Both the position numbers and the translations under genes were made by a program. A stretch of DNA of 64,000 nt from Stemphylium vesicarium (lineage: Eukaryota > Ascomycota > Dothideomycetes > Pleosporales > Pleosporaceae), in NCBI GenBank assembly GCA_004380135.1, contig QXCR01000011.1, forward strand, positions 186,001 through 250,000, in the 5' to 3' direction. The stretch's first letter is position 1; each line of letters begins with the position of its first letter. The notes beneath the pieces are model-generated. The model saw nothing but the letters and a program-made list of their open reading frames with translations, was not told the origin of the DNA and made no database searches. This document shows positions 45,989 through 55,880 of this stretch, one piece after another.

Positions 45989-47704
45989 TCTTTTTCGCTC
46001 TTTCAACCTGTTTTCAATGGCGCCAATGTTTAATCACTCACGATGTTCTCTTTTTCCGTTTCGGTCACGACATCATTTAGATTGGGACATTCTCGGGGGG
46101 TGGTGGCACAAAAAACCTTTTCTCCTTCTGTGGGGGAGGCCGGATGGATTATTCGATACCCTGCTACTCTTCACGGCCTCTCACACGACATTTGTAGTAC
46201 ATGTAGATATTTTCCCGATCAAATTGCAGCTGGGCGCAATCGCGAAAGGGGTATGACAATGCAGTATGTTTTATTGAACATAAAAGATTTCTGTCTTTCT
46301 TTTCCGTTTTTCGAGTGACACAAGTGTGACTGGTACTCTCATCCTTGATAACGTAGGAAACGCCGAACATGTAAACCGCCCCTCAACAGAATCCTGTTGA
46401 CTCCCGATCCCATCCTATCCTAACCAAACACCCCACAAAATGATGCTCCCTTATCTTTCAACCAGACAGCGAAACCTCTTACCCAACAAACGGTACCCCT
46501 CATTTTCCGCACCCTCATCTCCCCGTATTTTTCTCGTCCCTTTTAAGCTTATCTCGCACCGTCTTCAGATAGTAGCTACGTACCACGTAGCTAGGTATCA
46601 GTTCCCGTCCAAGGAACTATCTGAGAACCGTCCCTCGGTAGTACCGCTTTACCCGTAGCCCCCCGCGACGCCGACGCCCGACGCCTATACTCAACAAGGT
46701 CAACGCATTGGCTTGCGGCCGCCTAACGGGATAAGGGAGACCAGCCTCACACTACGGGAGGGCCCGCAACCCCGGTCCCCTCCCCTCCCTCGTCGCTACT
46801 GACGCATGGGTTGTTTGGTGTATATGCAGTGTGGTCTGGGCGCGGGCGGACTGGGGGGCTGGGGTTTTAGTGCTGGCTAATGTGGTGACTTTTTCTAATT
46901 GTGGCGTGGGGTAGGGCTGACGGGTGTATTTTTCTTGGGATTCCAGGGCTGGGGTGATGGGATTGTTTGACGTGCGCAAGGTTAGTACTGGGGAACGGTC
47001 TTTTTTGGCGCTGATGTTATTCTCCGCCTGATACTGAACAGTGATGATTAGGTACGGTACTTTTCTTTTACGCCTCTCGCAGTGGATGCATCTTTGGGGA
47101 TATTCTCTTCGCTTTCTTCATGTACGTACGTGCTTGTGTCATTTGACGAGGACTCAATCATTCGACATTTTCACTTCTTCCTATCTCGCAGCAGACCCTA
47201 ATGCTGACTAACTTGATGAATTGGGTCGCCATCAAAAGCGTGGCCTCCCTCGGGAATTCTGTGGCTTTCTACATCCTCGTCATGTCCGTCGTGGGAAGGA
47301 AGTGCGCCTTCAGGCGAAGCGAAGATGGTATGACATCAAAAATAGTCTGATCAGGATAATAAAGCCTTCAATAGTTTGGATTACTGTAATTGTTTCTGAT
47401 ATGAGTGCGCCTTCTTCGATGCATTCGCTTGGGTACGAAAGTGGGCGAGACTCACATTCACCGCACGGTATGTATCTTGAACGGAACCCACACGTGCCGC
47501 AATCTCATAACAAAAGCTCACGGTGAGATAAGACCGCCATTTGCACAACTGGTGCCTCACTACTCACATAAACACTTACCGCGCGCTTACCTTTCTTCCA
47601 CTTTCCAACACTCGATCATTTTCTCTCCCTCAACTCTCCCACAACTTCGCACATACCGAGAGAACTTTTGCTTGAACACACAACATCTACCTCAAATTCA
47701 CATC
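45989..47704. other. Intergenic between malic enzyme and small nuclear protein gene
   Basis: 1.7 kb. It holds the malic-enzyme 3' flank, a perfect 9-bp inverted repeat at 46573-46593 and a pyrimidine-rich leader (47570-47650) for the next gene. No coding region was recognised. Confidence 0.45.
46573..46593. repeat. Perfect 9-bp inverted repeat with 3-base spacer
   Basis: TAGCTACGT, ACC, ACGTAGCTA. It could be a dimeric regulator site or chance. Confidence 0.7.
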
Positions 47705-48292
47705 ATGTCCGGCTTCGACAGCACTCCCAAGGGCAAGACGACTGGCAAAGGGAACGCCGCCGGTTGGACCGAGCACGAAGTAGTATGTTCATGCCCCAAC
47801 CTACGATTGCAACAGTACTAACATCAATCAGCTTTTCCACCTCCTATGCGCCATGGAGTTAGCGAGCTGGCAGCTTGATTACAACGTAAGTACCTCAATT
47901 TCACCATGCACTCGAATCGTTCGCAGCAAACGCATCCCAGAATGCTCCCGTCCCCGATGGTCGGAACGCCAAAGGTTGTCGTCAGAAGATCAACAAAGTC
48001 AAGAACGCACTCCGGTCTGAGATTGATGCTCTCAAAGCAGGCGTACCACTCCCTGCTGCCGCCAAAGGCCCCCCCCCCCCCCCCCAAAAAAAAAAAGAAA
48101 GCTGCCACACCACGCAAGCGCAAGGCCAAGGCCGATGACGACGGCAACGTCAGCGAGAACACTCCCAAGAAGGGTCGTGGTAGGTCTAAGAAGAAGGCTG
48201 CTACTTCAGGATCTGAGGAGGACCAGGAGAAGTCGGATGTCAAGAGTGAGCCAAAGGACGAGGAGTTCGATGAAGGCGATGAGAAGGTTTGA
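47705..48292 (+). pseudogene. Small basic nuclear (Myb/SANT-like) protein, copy A, frame broken at a homopolymer
   Basis: Exons 47705-47782, 47832-47885 and 47941 onward. It starts MSGFDSTPKGKTTGKG, then GWTEHEV, a splice, LFHLLCAMELASWQLDYN, a splice, and NAPVPDGRNAKGCRQKINKV. This looks like a single Myb/SANT-type helix bundle. The frame of the third exon runs to PLPAAAKG at the C17A11 tract (48069-48096). The basic tail (AATPRKRKAKADDDG, KKGRGRSKKKAATSG) and the end KSEPKDEE, DEGDEKV lie in a frame one base off. Copy B (48824-49407) shows the same architecture without a break. Either the homopolymer length is wrong in this sequence or the copy is truncated. The role is probably chromatin-associated, by its basic tail (inference). 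Confidence 0.72.
48069..48096. repeat. C17A11 homopolymer tract in a coding exon
   Basis: Seventeen C followed by eleven A. The frames upstream and downstream of it differ by one base. Confidence 0.9.
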
Positions 48293-48823
48293 AAGCACCA
48301 TGGGCGATCATCTTACAACGCAGTGCATAGGGATGGAGCGGTGGTAATGATTGGCTTTTGGCGTTTCCTGAGATCGAAGTTGCAGAAACATGCAAGGAAA
48401 TGGTCATCTGAGGCTGTACATCACGATCAGCCACTTATTTAGTTCTGAATTCCGAGCTCAAGTGCTCAGAGGATCTACTGGCATGCATGATTCATCATGT
48501 AGGACTGCATGATAAAAACGAAGATTATATTTGACACTCCTTCCTAATCTGCCGTGACGCACTTGTGCCCAAACTCACCTTCACCTCTCATCTGCCCCAA
48601 ACCCCTCATCTCCCAACTAATACCAAAGCGAGAGCAAACATACGTGGCACTCTCAGGCAACCATCGAAATATATACTTCACTTCCCGCGCCCACCTTCCA
48701 ACTCTTCCCCCCATCCCCAATCGCCTTGCTCACTTCGTCTTCCAGAGATTCATCAACACATCCCCAAGCACAACACTCACTCGCCCCCAGAAAAACATCA
48801 ACAAATAACAACCCAGCTCCACC
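48293..48823. other. Intergenic between tandem paralogues
   Basis: 530 bases, the 3' flank of copy A and a C-rich promoter/leader of copy B; nothing else recognised. Confidence 0.5.
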
Positions 48824-49407
48824 ATGTCCGGCGCCGAAACCACCAAAGCCAACAGTGGCTGGACAGACAAAGAGCGTGTACGTGTCCCCCTCCTCCCATA
48901 CTCCACATACCAAAAGACAAGAAAAAAAAAAGCTAATGAACACACCCTCAGCTCACCTACCTCTTCGCCCTCATCGAAAACTCCAACGTCAAGTTCGACT
49001 ACAACGTACGCTCCCCCACCTTCCGCCATCATCCCTATCCCTCAAACCTCCCCACTAACAGCACACCCTCACAGAACACCCCCCGCCCCGCCGGCCGTTC
49101 CATCATCGCCTGCCAGCGCATGATGGAGCGCATGAAGCTCACGCTGAAGAACGAACTTGAGGCGCTCATGGGCGGCAGGCCTATCGAGGAGGGTGGCGGT
49201 ACGCCGAAGAAGGTGTCCACGCCACGCAAGCGAAAGGCCAAGGGGGAGGATGCGGGCTCTGAGGGTGCTGCTACCCCCTCTAAGCGTGGCAGGAAGAAGA
49301 AGTCTGCCGAGGCCGTCGAGGAGGCTGCTGGTGAGGAGGAGGAGGGTGATGGTGCGGCTGAAGTTAAGCCTGAGCCCAAGGATGAGGAGGGTGGCGAGGA
49401 AGTTTGA
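48824..49407 (+). CDS. Small basic nuclear (Myb/SANT-like) protein, copy B
   Basis: Exons 48824-48877, 48952-49005 and 49075-49407 give 146 aa. It begins MSGAETTKANSGWTDKER, then LTYLFALIENSNVKFDYN and NTPRPAGRSIIACQRMMERM. A basic/acidic tail follows (TPRKRKAKGEDAG, SKRGRKKKSAE) and the end is VKPEPKDEEGGEEV. The first part has the Trp and spacing of a Myb/SANT-like helix bundle; PRKRKAK and KRGRKKK act as NLS and AT-hook-like patches. Exon 2 is exactly 18 codons in both this gene and copy A, and both introns sit at matching positions, so the pair arose by tandem duplication. Function unknown; DNA binding is inference. Confidence 0.85.
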
Positions 49408-49855
49408 GTACGTTGCTTGATGGGGCTGCTTGGTTTGGGGTGGTGAAGACCTTTGGATTCATCTGCAAGACCTCGACATTGGGTGGGTAGTCAGAGTCGC
49501 ATGGCTCTTTACTTGTGAGCAAGTCATCACAGACTGCGCTACTATATCATGAAAGAAGGAGAGAAAACAAAAAGCATGGGGTATCTGAATCATTCAATCG
49601 ACATGGGAGCAAGCCAGCGAAATGGAAGTCAACTTCATGTATTGCATTGACATAAGCAAAAGAAGAAAAAAAGGAAACTCGAATTGGGTATCTAAACTTC
49701 TCTTACAAACTTTACGCGAAAACATCTTTACCAGCCGTGAACTTCGTTAATCAACAAACTTTCTTTCCTTCAACGCCTGATGCAGTCCCGCAGTCCTGCT
49801 TCGTATGCAAAAACGTGAAACAAAACGACTTTGCGCGTGGGTTATATTTTCTTTC
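49408..49855. other. Intergenic, convergent 3' ends
   Basis: About 450 bases, A-rich near 49660-49680; nothing recognised. Confidence 0.5.
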
Positions 49856-51789
49856 TTAACGTGTATAATCCGGTTTCGTCGCCTTGTTTACGATTGGAGG
49901 CGGCCCGTCGGTATCCGGGTATGGTAATGGCGCTCCAGGCGGTGGCCTTGAGAATGCTGAGCCCATAGGCGGTGACATTGGAGAAACGGCAGACATGGGC
50001 GGCGGAGGCCTTCCATCCTGCAAGGGCGTCTTGGGAGGTCTGGGCGGTGCGTTCGACATGCGATCGTCCCAGCTGTGCGCTGAGCTCACCATCGATATCG
50101 GGCGTCCAGACGAGAATTGTTCATCTGAGCGACGACCAGGGGACACAAGCTCGCCGGAATGTCGGGGTGGTAGGTCATGATAGCCGTCGTGACTTGACGG
50201 GTACTCATCGGAGGTAACAACTAGGAACTTGTCGTTGTCTGAAGGTCGACGCTGGTCTGTCGGTGGAGGCCGGAAGGCTGGATGGATATTTGTGTAATAC
50301 TCTGGTGAGAGTTCTTCGGCGGGGAGTTCGACGGCCATGGGTGCCGGATCTGGCACTTCAGGAAGAGGTTTGTTTGGTGCTTGGGCACCGGGCGAAAATG
50401 GCGATTCTCCTTTCGCCGCGCGCTCCCATCGTATTTTCGCAAAGTGTATTCGTGCAATCTTCGCTGCAGAGTCCAACGTCATGCCCTGTACGCTCTTCTC
50501 TGCCAGATACATCCGCGTGTTCGTGCTGATTTCGGCCAAAGCGTTCCACTCGTTCATTCCAAACTCGCCCACACCAACATTCACGTTGAGGCGGTAGTAA
50601 TTCTCCGGGTTTACGTGTCTTTTTGCGAGGTGGTCCTTCATTTCCTTGTGCGTCTTTTCGCAATCCTCGATCTTTTGGATCAGCCTTCGCCTAGCTTCCG
50701 CAAAGTCGCCCATGCCGCCCGAAACGAAGCCTTCCCACCACAAGTGTTGTTGCGCATTCGTGCCCTCTGGCCGTTTCCCGGTCCCTATACTCATAAAGAC
50801 GCCGACTTCGCGCCCAGGCCATTCATTGGCGACAGCTTCATCCAGAGCCATGGGTGCTGGGTTGTATTTACCGGAGCCTTCGTCGAGGAAAACGGATTGG
50901 CCGATCTGGATGGGCTTGAAAGCCAAGGCTGTCGCAGAAGTCGCTCGGCCGGCTTGCCAAATAGTCGCATTGGGTTCGATGGCGGGTTCTTTGCGGGAGT
51001 CGTATGAACGGAGTAGGATCTGACCGCCGCCGGATTTTCTTGTACCTTTGTAGACGGCTGTGACAGCGCTATAAGATGTCAGTCAACTACGATGCTGATA
51101 TTTGGAGGCGAACTCACGTCTTAGTGCGCTCTTCGCGATTGTCGTAGAGCAGAGCGTGTGGGTTCCCCCACTTCATGGCAGCTATGCGCATATTCACGGG
51201 CGTCATGCCAATCTGGCTGTAGTTGCTGGCGTTACTAGCGCTCCTCTGCATACGGCCCGACATGGCGCTCCCTGGGGTCATGGGTGGCGCATCTTTGCCT
51301 TCATGATTGTCGTTACCCTCGTCGTCGTAGATGGTGTGTTCGCGCACGCATTGCATAATGGCCTCTTCAAGCTTGGACGCCTTGAACAGCGTTGACCGGT
51401 ACGGTATTCCAGCAAACGTCTTGTCCGTCTCGAAGACCCTTCTTGTCATGCGCACGTAGACGTCTTTGCACGTTTCCACATCCATCCTCAGCCGTCCCAG
51501 CATTATGGCAATCAGGCCGCCGGTGCCAGTTCCAACGATGAGGTCAAAGTGCTCGCATGGCTTCGGTACTTCGTGTCGCTTGGGTGCTCGGCCTTCTGTT
51601 TCAACAAAAGTTCGGTGCATCAATTCCTGGAGGATGATGAGCATGGAGTATCCCCGCACGCCTCCGCCATCTGCCTAAAGCGTTAGCACCCGCCATATCG
51701 AAGTCGTATCTCGCCCACATACCTAGCGATAAGATGCGCAACGGCGGTCCTTTGGTCGTATCTTTCCGGCGGACTCCGTTGCTCGCCAT
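49856..51789 (-). CDS. Patatin-fold protein lacking the catalytic serine (probable pseudoenzyme)
   Basis: Exons 51789-51723, 51670-51118 and 51068-49856 give 610 aa. The oxyanion loop is intact (ILSLDGGGVRGYSM, Asp23). The nucleophile elbow reads FDLIVGTGTGGLIAIMLGR: residue 71, Ser in active patatins including the paralogue at 26208, is Gly here (codon 51525-51527, GGC). The dyad region is VFLDEGSGKYNPAP, with Asp269 kept but DGG/DGA changed to DEG. The protein is full length and otherwise well conserved (RMTRRVFETDKTFAGIPYR, VFMSIGTGKRPEG), so it is not a decaying gene. I recall similar GTGTGG proteins in other ascomycetes. The tail from about residue 410 is Pro-rich and disordered. A scaffold or lipid-sensing role is inference. 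Confidence 0.9.
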
Positions 51790-52932
51790 GTTGGGTATAG
51801 TTTTCGCGCCAGCTGTGAACGGGTAAAGTGACTCGCAGGCCTGAGGTCGATCGCCTTGGTACGGCGCTTTCAGATGTTTCCGAAGTGTTCGTGTGAGGAG
51901 AGTCAGGAAGGAAGACTCGCGGAGAGCCGGGTTTTCCGGTCAGCGGTTGGCGTTTGTCAGACTGTGCAGCTGGCTAACTCTTGGAGGTTATCGTGATACG
52001 AAGGCAGAAAGCGTGGCTGAGTAGATCCAAGCCTAGGCGCGCGCGCTTGAAAGCGCTCAAAGATGGTGATGGTAGATTGTCTGCTGGCACAGGGGCAGGC
52101 GACGTAGGGAAACAGTCACAGGAGAGACAGCAGGTATGTAGGGTTCACGTGGGTTAGTTAAAAAGATTCTTGACTCCTCTGCGCTCTTGGACAGCGGCCA
52201 GCGGCCAGTTGGTTCACAGCGCCGGCATTCGTCATTCGCCAAGGCCAGCCCCAGCCGAACTGCACCGCCACCCTAAAACCTGGTACATCCTGGCTTCGCG
52301 TTGCTGTCAGAGCCCAAGATCTTCCGCCTCTACCGGTTTTACGACGACAGATCTTCCGCCCTTGCAGCGGCAATGCCTTGACCCGCTTTGCCTCCAGGAA
52401 CTCTTCCTCGACACGACTTAGCAGACCCATGACCGTCCAATCGCTAGTTCCCCGGTGATGCTTCGGATGGTCACGCTTCCAGCACATCTCGCTTTCCCCG
52501 AGCGAATAGCCAGGTTGTGATCGAGATGATACGAACACGCCGTGTTGTCGTGTCTTTTGCATTCGCCTGACTTCTCTTCTACCGAGTCCGTCCCAGAAAT
52601 CGCTCAAAATGCACAGACCAGCCGCATACATCGGCCAAAATGTACGAGGAGCTCTATGCAAGAAGCCCTAACAAAGCCTCGTGAGATCGGAACATGGACA
52701 CCAAAAAAACGAACTTTCAAGTAATGACTGCATGCATGACATCGTTCTTTGCTTTCATTTATGTAATGTGCTCCACTGATGGATAGTAAAAACAAAATAA
52801 AAATGCAATTTTCGTACTTTAGGGCTCATGCGCCTATCCATGTGTCTCTTGGCGCTTGATGAGCAACGTCGTATGTCATCACAGTACACACCATCATATC
52901 GAGACTGGAACAGCCCCAGGTGTATAAGTGCA
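51790..52932. other. Intergenic: promoter of patatin-fold gene and 3' flank of reductase gene
   Basis: 1.14 kb. A minus-strand frame at 52158-52661 is open but has no motif, so I do not call it. No repeat was recognised. Confidence 0.45.
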
Positions 52933-54099
52933 TTACTTCTTCTTTGGTACCTCCACAAGTCCTCTGTTCTCCTTAGTCCGCCATTGTATCGCCTTCGTAA
53001 GCTGATATAGGACCTCGAGCGTCGGCATGGGAACACCAGCATCTTTCCCCTCTCTAAGCGGCTCACCCAGTAGATTCTCGAATTCGATGAAGTTGCCCTG
53101 TCTACGTCAGTGTCCTTGATCTGCCCATCTGAATGAGTAGCATCACTTCGACAACATACCTTCTCCAGATCCTGTTGCATACTCGGCTTCAAGTAGCTTT
53201 CCAAGGGGTCCATGTTGATCGTGGCTTCAACAACATCCTCAGCTAGCTCGACACCAGATACAGCTTTGGCAGCTGCAACAATCTCCCGCATAGCTGGCCG
53301 AACTAGGCCATCTAATGCACCATCCGCAAGCCTCAGGCGTCCGTCGTCTAGGCCAGTGATTGCGCAGATCGGGTTTAGAGCGGCGTTGAATACGAGTTTC
53401 TTCCAGCGATCGTGTAGAACGTTAGGCGAGTACACACAGTTGGTCTTTCCTCCTTTACTGTACATCTCAGCAAAATCTTCTGCTCTTCGCTCTGGCACGG
53501 CAGGGTTGATGTTTGAAGTGGGGAAAGCGCCGACAAGCAGCCTGTCGCCCTCATCTTGCACAATATGACCTGGTGATGGCTCTGCACTACCAATCATGGA
53601 AATTCCCGAGAGTATGGGGATGTTGGGATGCGGACGTAAGAATGGCTTTTCGATGTTCAGGCCATTTTGCAGTAGTAGAAGCGTCGTCTTGCCACTGTTT
53701 TTCGGGAGTGCTGGCGTGACGAGGTCAACGACAGTAGGCGGAGTGTCGGGTACATTCTTGGTGCAAAGCATGACATAGTCGTAAGGCGGAATGTTCTCTT
53801 CGATGAGGTTCGGAACCGTGTTGCGAACTTGGTGATGTTAGCCTCGGCGCATGCACTGCAATCTCAAAAGCGACGTCATCGTTGAACGGGGGCTGCAGCA
53901 TACCAACACTAGGTCTCCAGCCGGTCAAACTCCCATGGTCGCAGCTTTCGATAGTGTAGCCCTTTTCTTTGACGACATTGTAGTTGGAGCGCAGCACGAC
54001 GGTAACTGTCGCGAGACCACCCACTTCCAAGTTGACTGCTGCAATGGCACCAACAGCGCCACCGCCAATAATGAGAACGGTCTTCTTGGGGTCAGTCAT
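52933..54099 (-). CDS. 2-dehydropantoate 2-reductase family (ApbA/PanE) protein
   Basis: Exons 54099-53904, 53827-53160 and 53097-52933 give 342 aa. Family members reduce 2-dehydropantoate to pantoate with NADPH in pantothenate/CoA synthesis; several fungal paralogues act on other keto acids. The N-terminal Rossmann motif is VLIIGGGAVGAIAAVNL. TVPNLIEENIPPYDYVMLCTKN and LLLLQNGLNIEKPF carry the conserved CTK and QNG(L/I) motifs. The C-terminal helical domain has KLVFNAALNPICAITGL (catalytic Lys and Asn) and the end block FENLLGEPLREGKDAGVPMP, with the expected Glu-Pro and Gly-Val-Pro-Met-Pro. It looks cytosolic. Which paralogue this is cannot be settled from sequence alone. Confidence 0.93.
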
Positions 54100-54539
54100 T
54101 GTGTTGTGAATAATCTCGACAGCTTGCGAACTTACGTCGAGAGAGGCGCGCTACATGTGTTGACAATATAGGGCGCGACGCGTTAGTGGGGTCGGAGGGG
54201 CAGCTACGACCTAGGAAGATGACTCCGAGATATCCAAGCCGATCGGCAGTACCTGCTTAATCTGGTTATCCTCACAAGACAAACATTTATGGCATCACTC
54301 GTTCATCAAACAGTATTTTGCGGTCCCTTCAATCGAGCTCCATTTGATGCATATGTAGGTTACAGTCCGTAAATTCGTGGCTGGTGACCCTGTGTCGCCA
54401 ATTCTTCCGCCTCACACGCCTTCATTCGTGTTGCACTGATGGTTGATGCATTGCTTGAGTCGAAGGTAGAGCCGTCCATTCCATCCGCCCGAAGACTACG
54501 CCGAGAGCCCAGCAAAAGAGATAGAAGAAAGTGACACGC
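54100..54539. other. Intergenic: reductase promoter and eL42 3' flank
   Basis: 440 bases; nothing recognised. Confidence 0.5.
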
Positions 54540-55475
54540 TTAGAAGACGAGAGCGGCACCCTTGGTCTTCTTGTCACCACCAAGCTCGAAGTGCTTGCAG
54601 CGCTTGAGGGCAAGCTGTGCCTTGGTCTTGCAAGCGGTGCACTCTAGACGGAGAACGACCTTCTTGGTGGTTTTCGCCCTCTGCGTATTGTCAGAATTGG
54701 TCTTGTAGGCTCGAAAGCGGGCGATCATACCTTGTGGAAGACGGGCTTGGTCTGACCTCCGTAACCGGATTGCTTGCGGTCATAACGACGCTTACCCTGG
54801 GCGAACAGGGAGGCCTTTCCTGCCTTGTATTCTACATCGTCTCAGTATGTGTAGGTAATGGGTGTAAGCGTGGACCACTAACGGGTGACCTTGTGCTGGG
54901 TGTGCTTCTTGCAGTCCTTGCCCTTGCAGTAGGTTCGGCGGGTCTTGGGAACGTTGACCTGGGGTATGAAAGTCAGCCTTTGTCTCTTGACTTTCTTTTC
55001 AAGCAACCCTTCTTTGCGACGAAATATGCGACACGAGTGAGCGAGCGATGTAGGCGCGAATGGCATGTCGGCGATATGCGACGGTGGCGATTAATGCGAA
55101 CGTATGATTGTCCAAGAGAGATGGCAACATCGGCGTCGACCATGCGAGCGCAGCTTTGCCTCTACCACAACTGCTTTGTGATATAGCATGGTCAGTAAGC
55201 ACATGGCCCTCCATACGGAAGTCCATTGCCCTTCTAGTCCACGCAAGCTGCGCTAATTCTTTCCAATGGCATCCTTCGTCGCGACATGAGATATCCCTTC
55301 TCCCTTAATCATTTCAACGGCTCCCGAATGCCAAGGTGATTGCCAGTTTGTTCTCGTTGTGCGGTACGGTGCGGTTCGGAAGTTTGCCATCGTCATCGGA
55401 GATTCGTCGAATTGCTCACTCGTGTCGTAACTGTCGTATTTCGCAGAATCAAAGAGCAGAATATGCACTCACCAT
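54540..55475 (-). CDS. RPL42: 60S ribosomal protein eL42 (L44/L36a)
   Basis: Exons 55475-55473, 54958-54883, 54831-54731 and 54680-54540 give 106 aa, exactly the family length. It is a zinc-binding protein of the large ribosomal subunit near the E site. MVNVPKTRRTYCKGKDCKKH, THKVTQYK-type, SLFAQGKRRYDRKQSGYGGQ, TKPVFHKRAKTTKKVVLRLE and CTACKTKAQLALKRCKHFEL are diagnostic, with the four zinc Cys in two CxxxxC/CxxC pairs. The first coding exon is the ATG alone, followed by a 514-nt intron, long for this genome but usual for ribosomal-protein genes, where the first intron often helps expression. Pro/Gln at position 56 (cycloheximide site) reads KPVF. Confidence 0.97.
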
Positions 55476-55880
55476 TTTGACGGATTTTGCTCTGTGGTTA
55501 GTATGAGCGAAAAGTTGGCGGTGGTGCTGGAGGTGTTGTTGGTCGCTGGTCCGATATTGCTAGCGTTGTGTGGGCTCGGCTAGGTTAGTAAGCCGATGCT
55601 CTTGCTCATGCACCGCTCACTAGCCACTGCCAAGACCTCAAGGGTGCATCACAAGTAATAGAAAGCAGTAAAGTTGTTATATGGAGGACTTTGGATGTAA
55701 TTGCTAGGCAGTATAAAACAGCAGTAAAAAATTGCATTGGAACAAATAACGTGAGCTCGTCATTATGGTATCATGCGCAGCGAACAAAATCCAAATCCCC
55801 GCCCGTCCATCTTCCCTTGATGATCATACCTCACCTCTAAACTCGTACTGAAGAACAAACACAAGTTACGAGCAAGAAAA
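55476..55880. other. Intergenic: eL42 promoter and Man1-like 3' flank
   Basis: 405 bases; a ribosomal-protein promoter is expected here, but no specific site is claimed. Confidence 0.45.

Noticed and set aside
52158..52661. 167-aa minus-strand frame
   Set aside because: Trp/Arg-rich with no motif; it reads like random open sequence in a promoter region.
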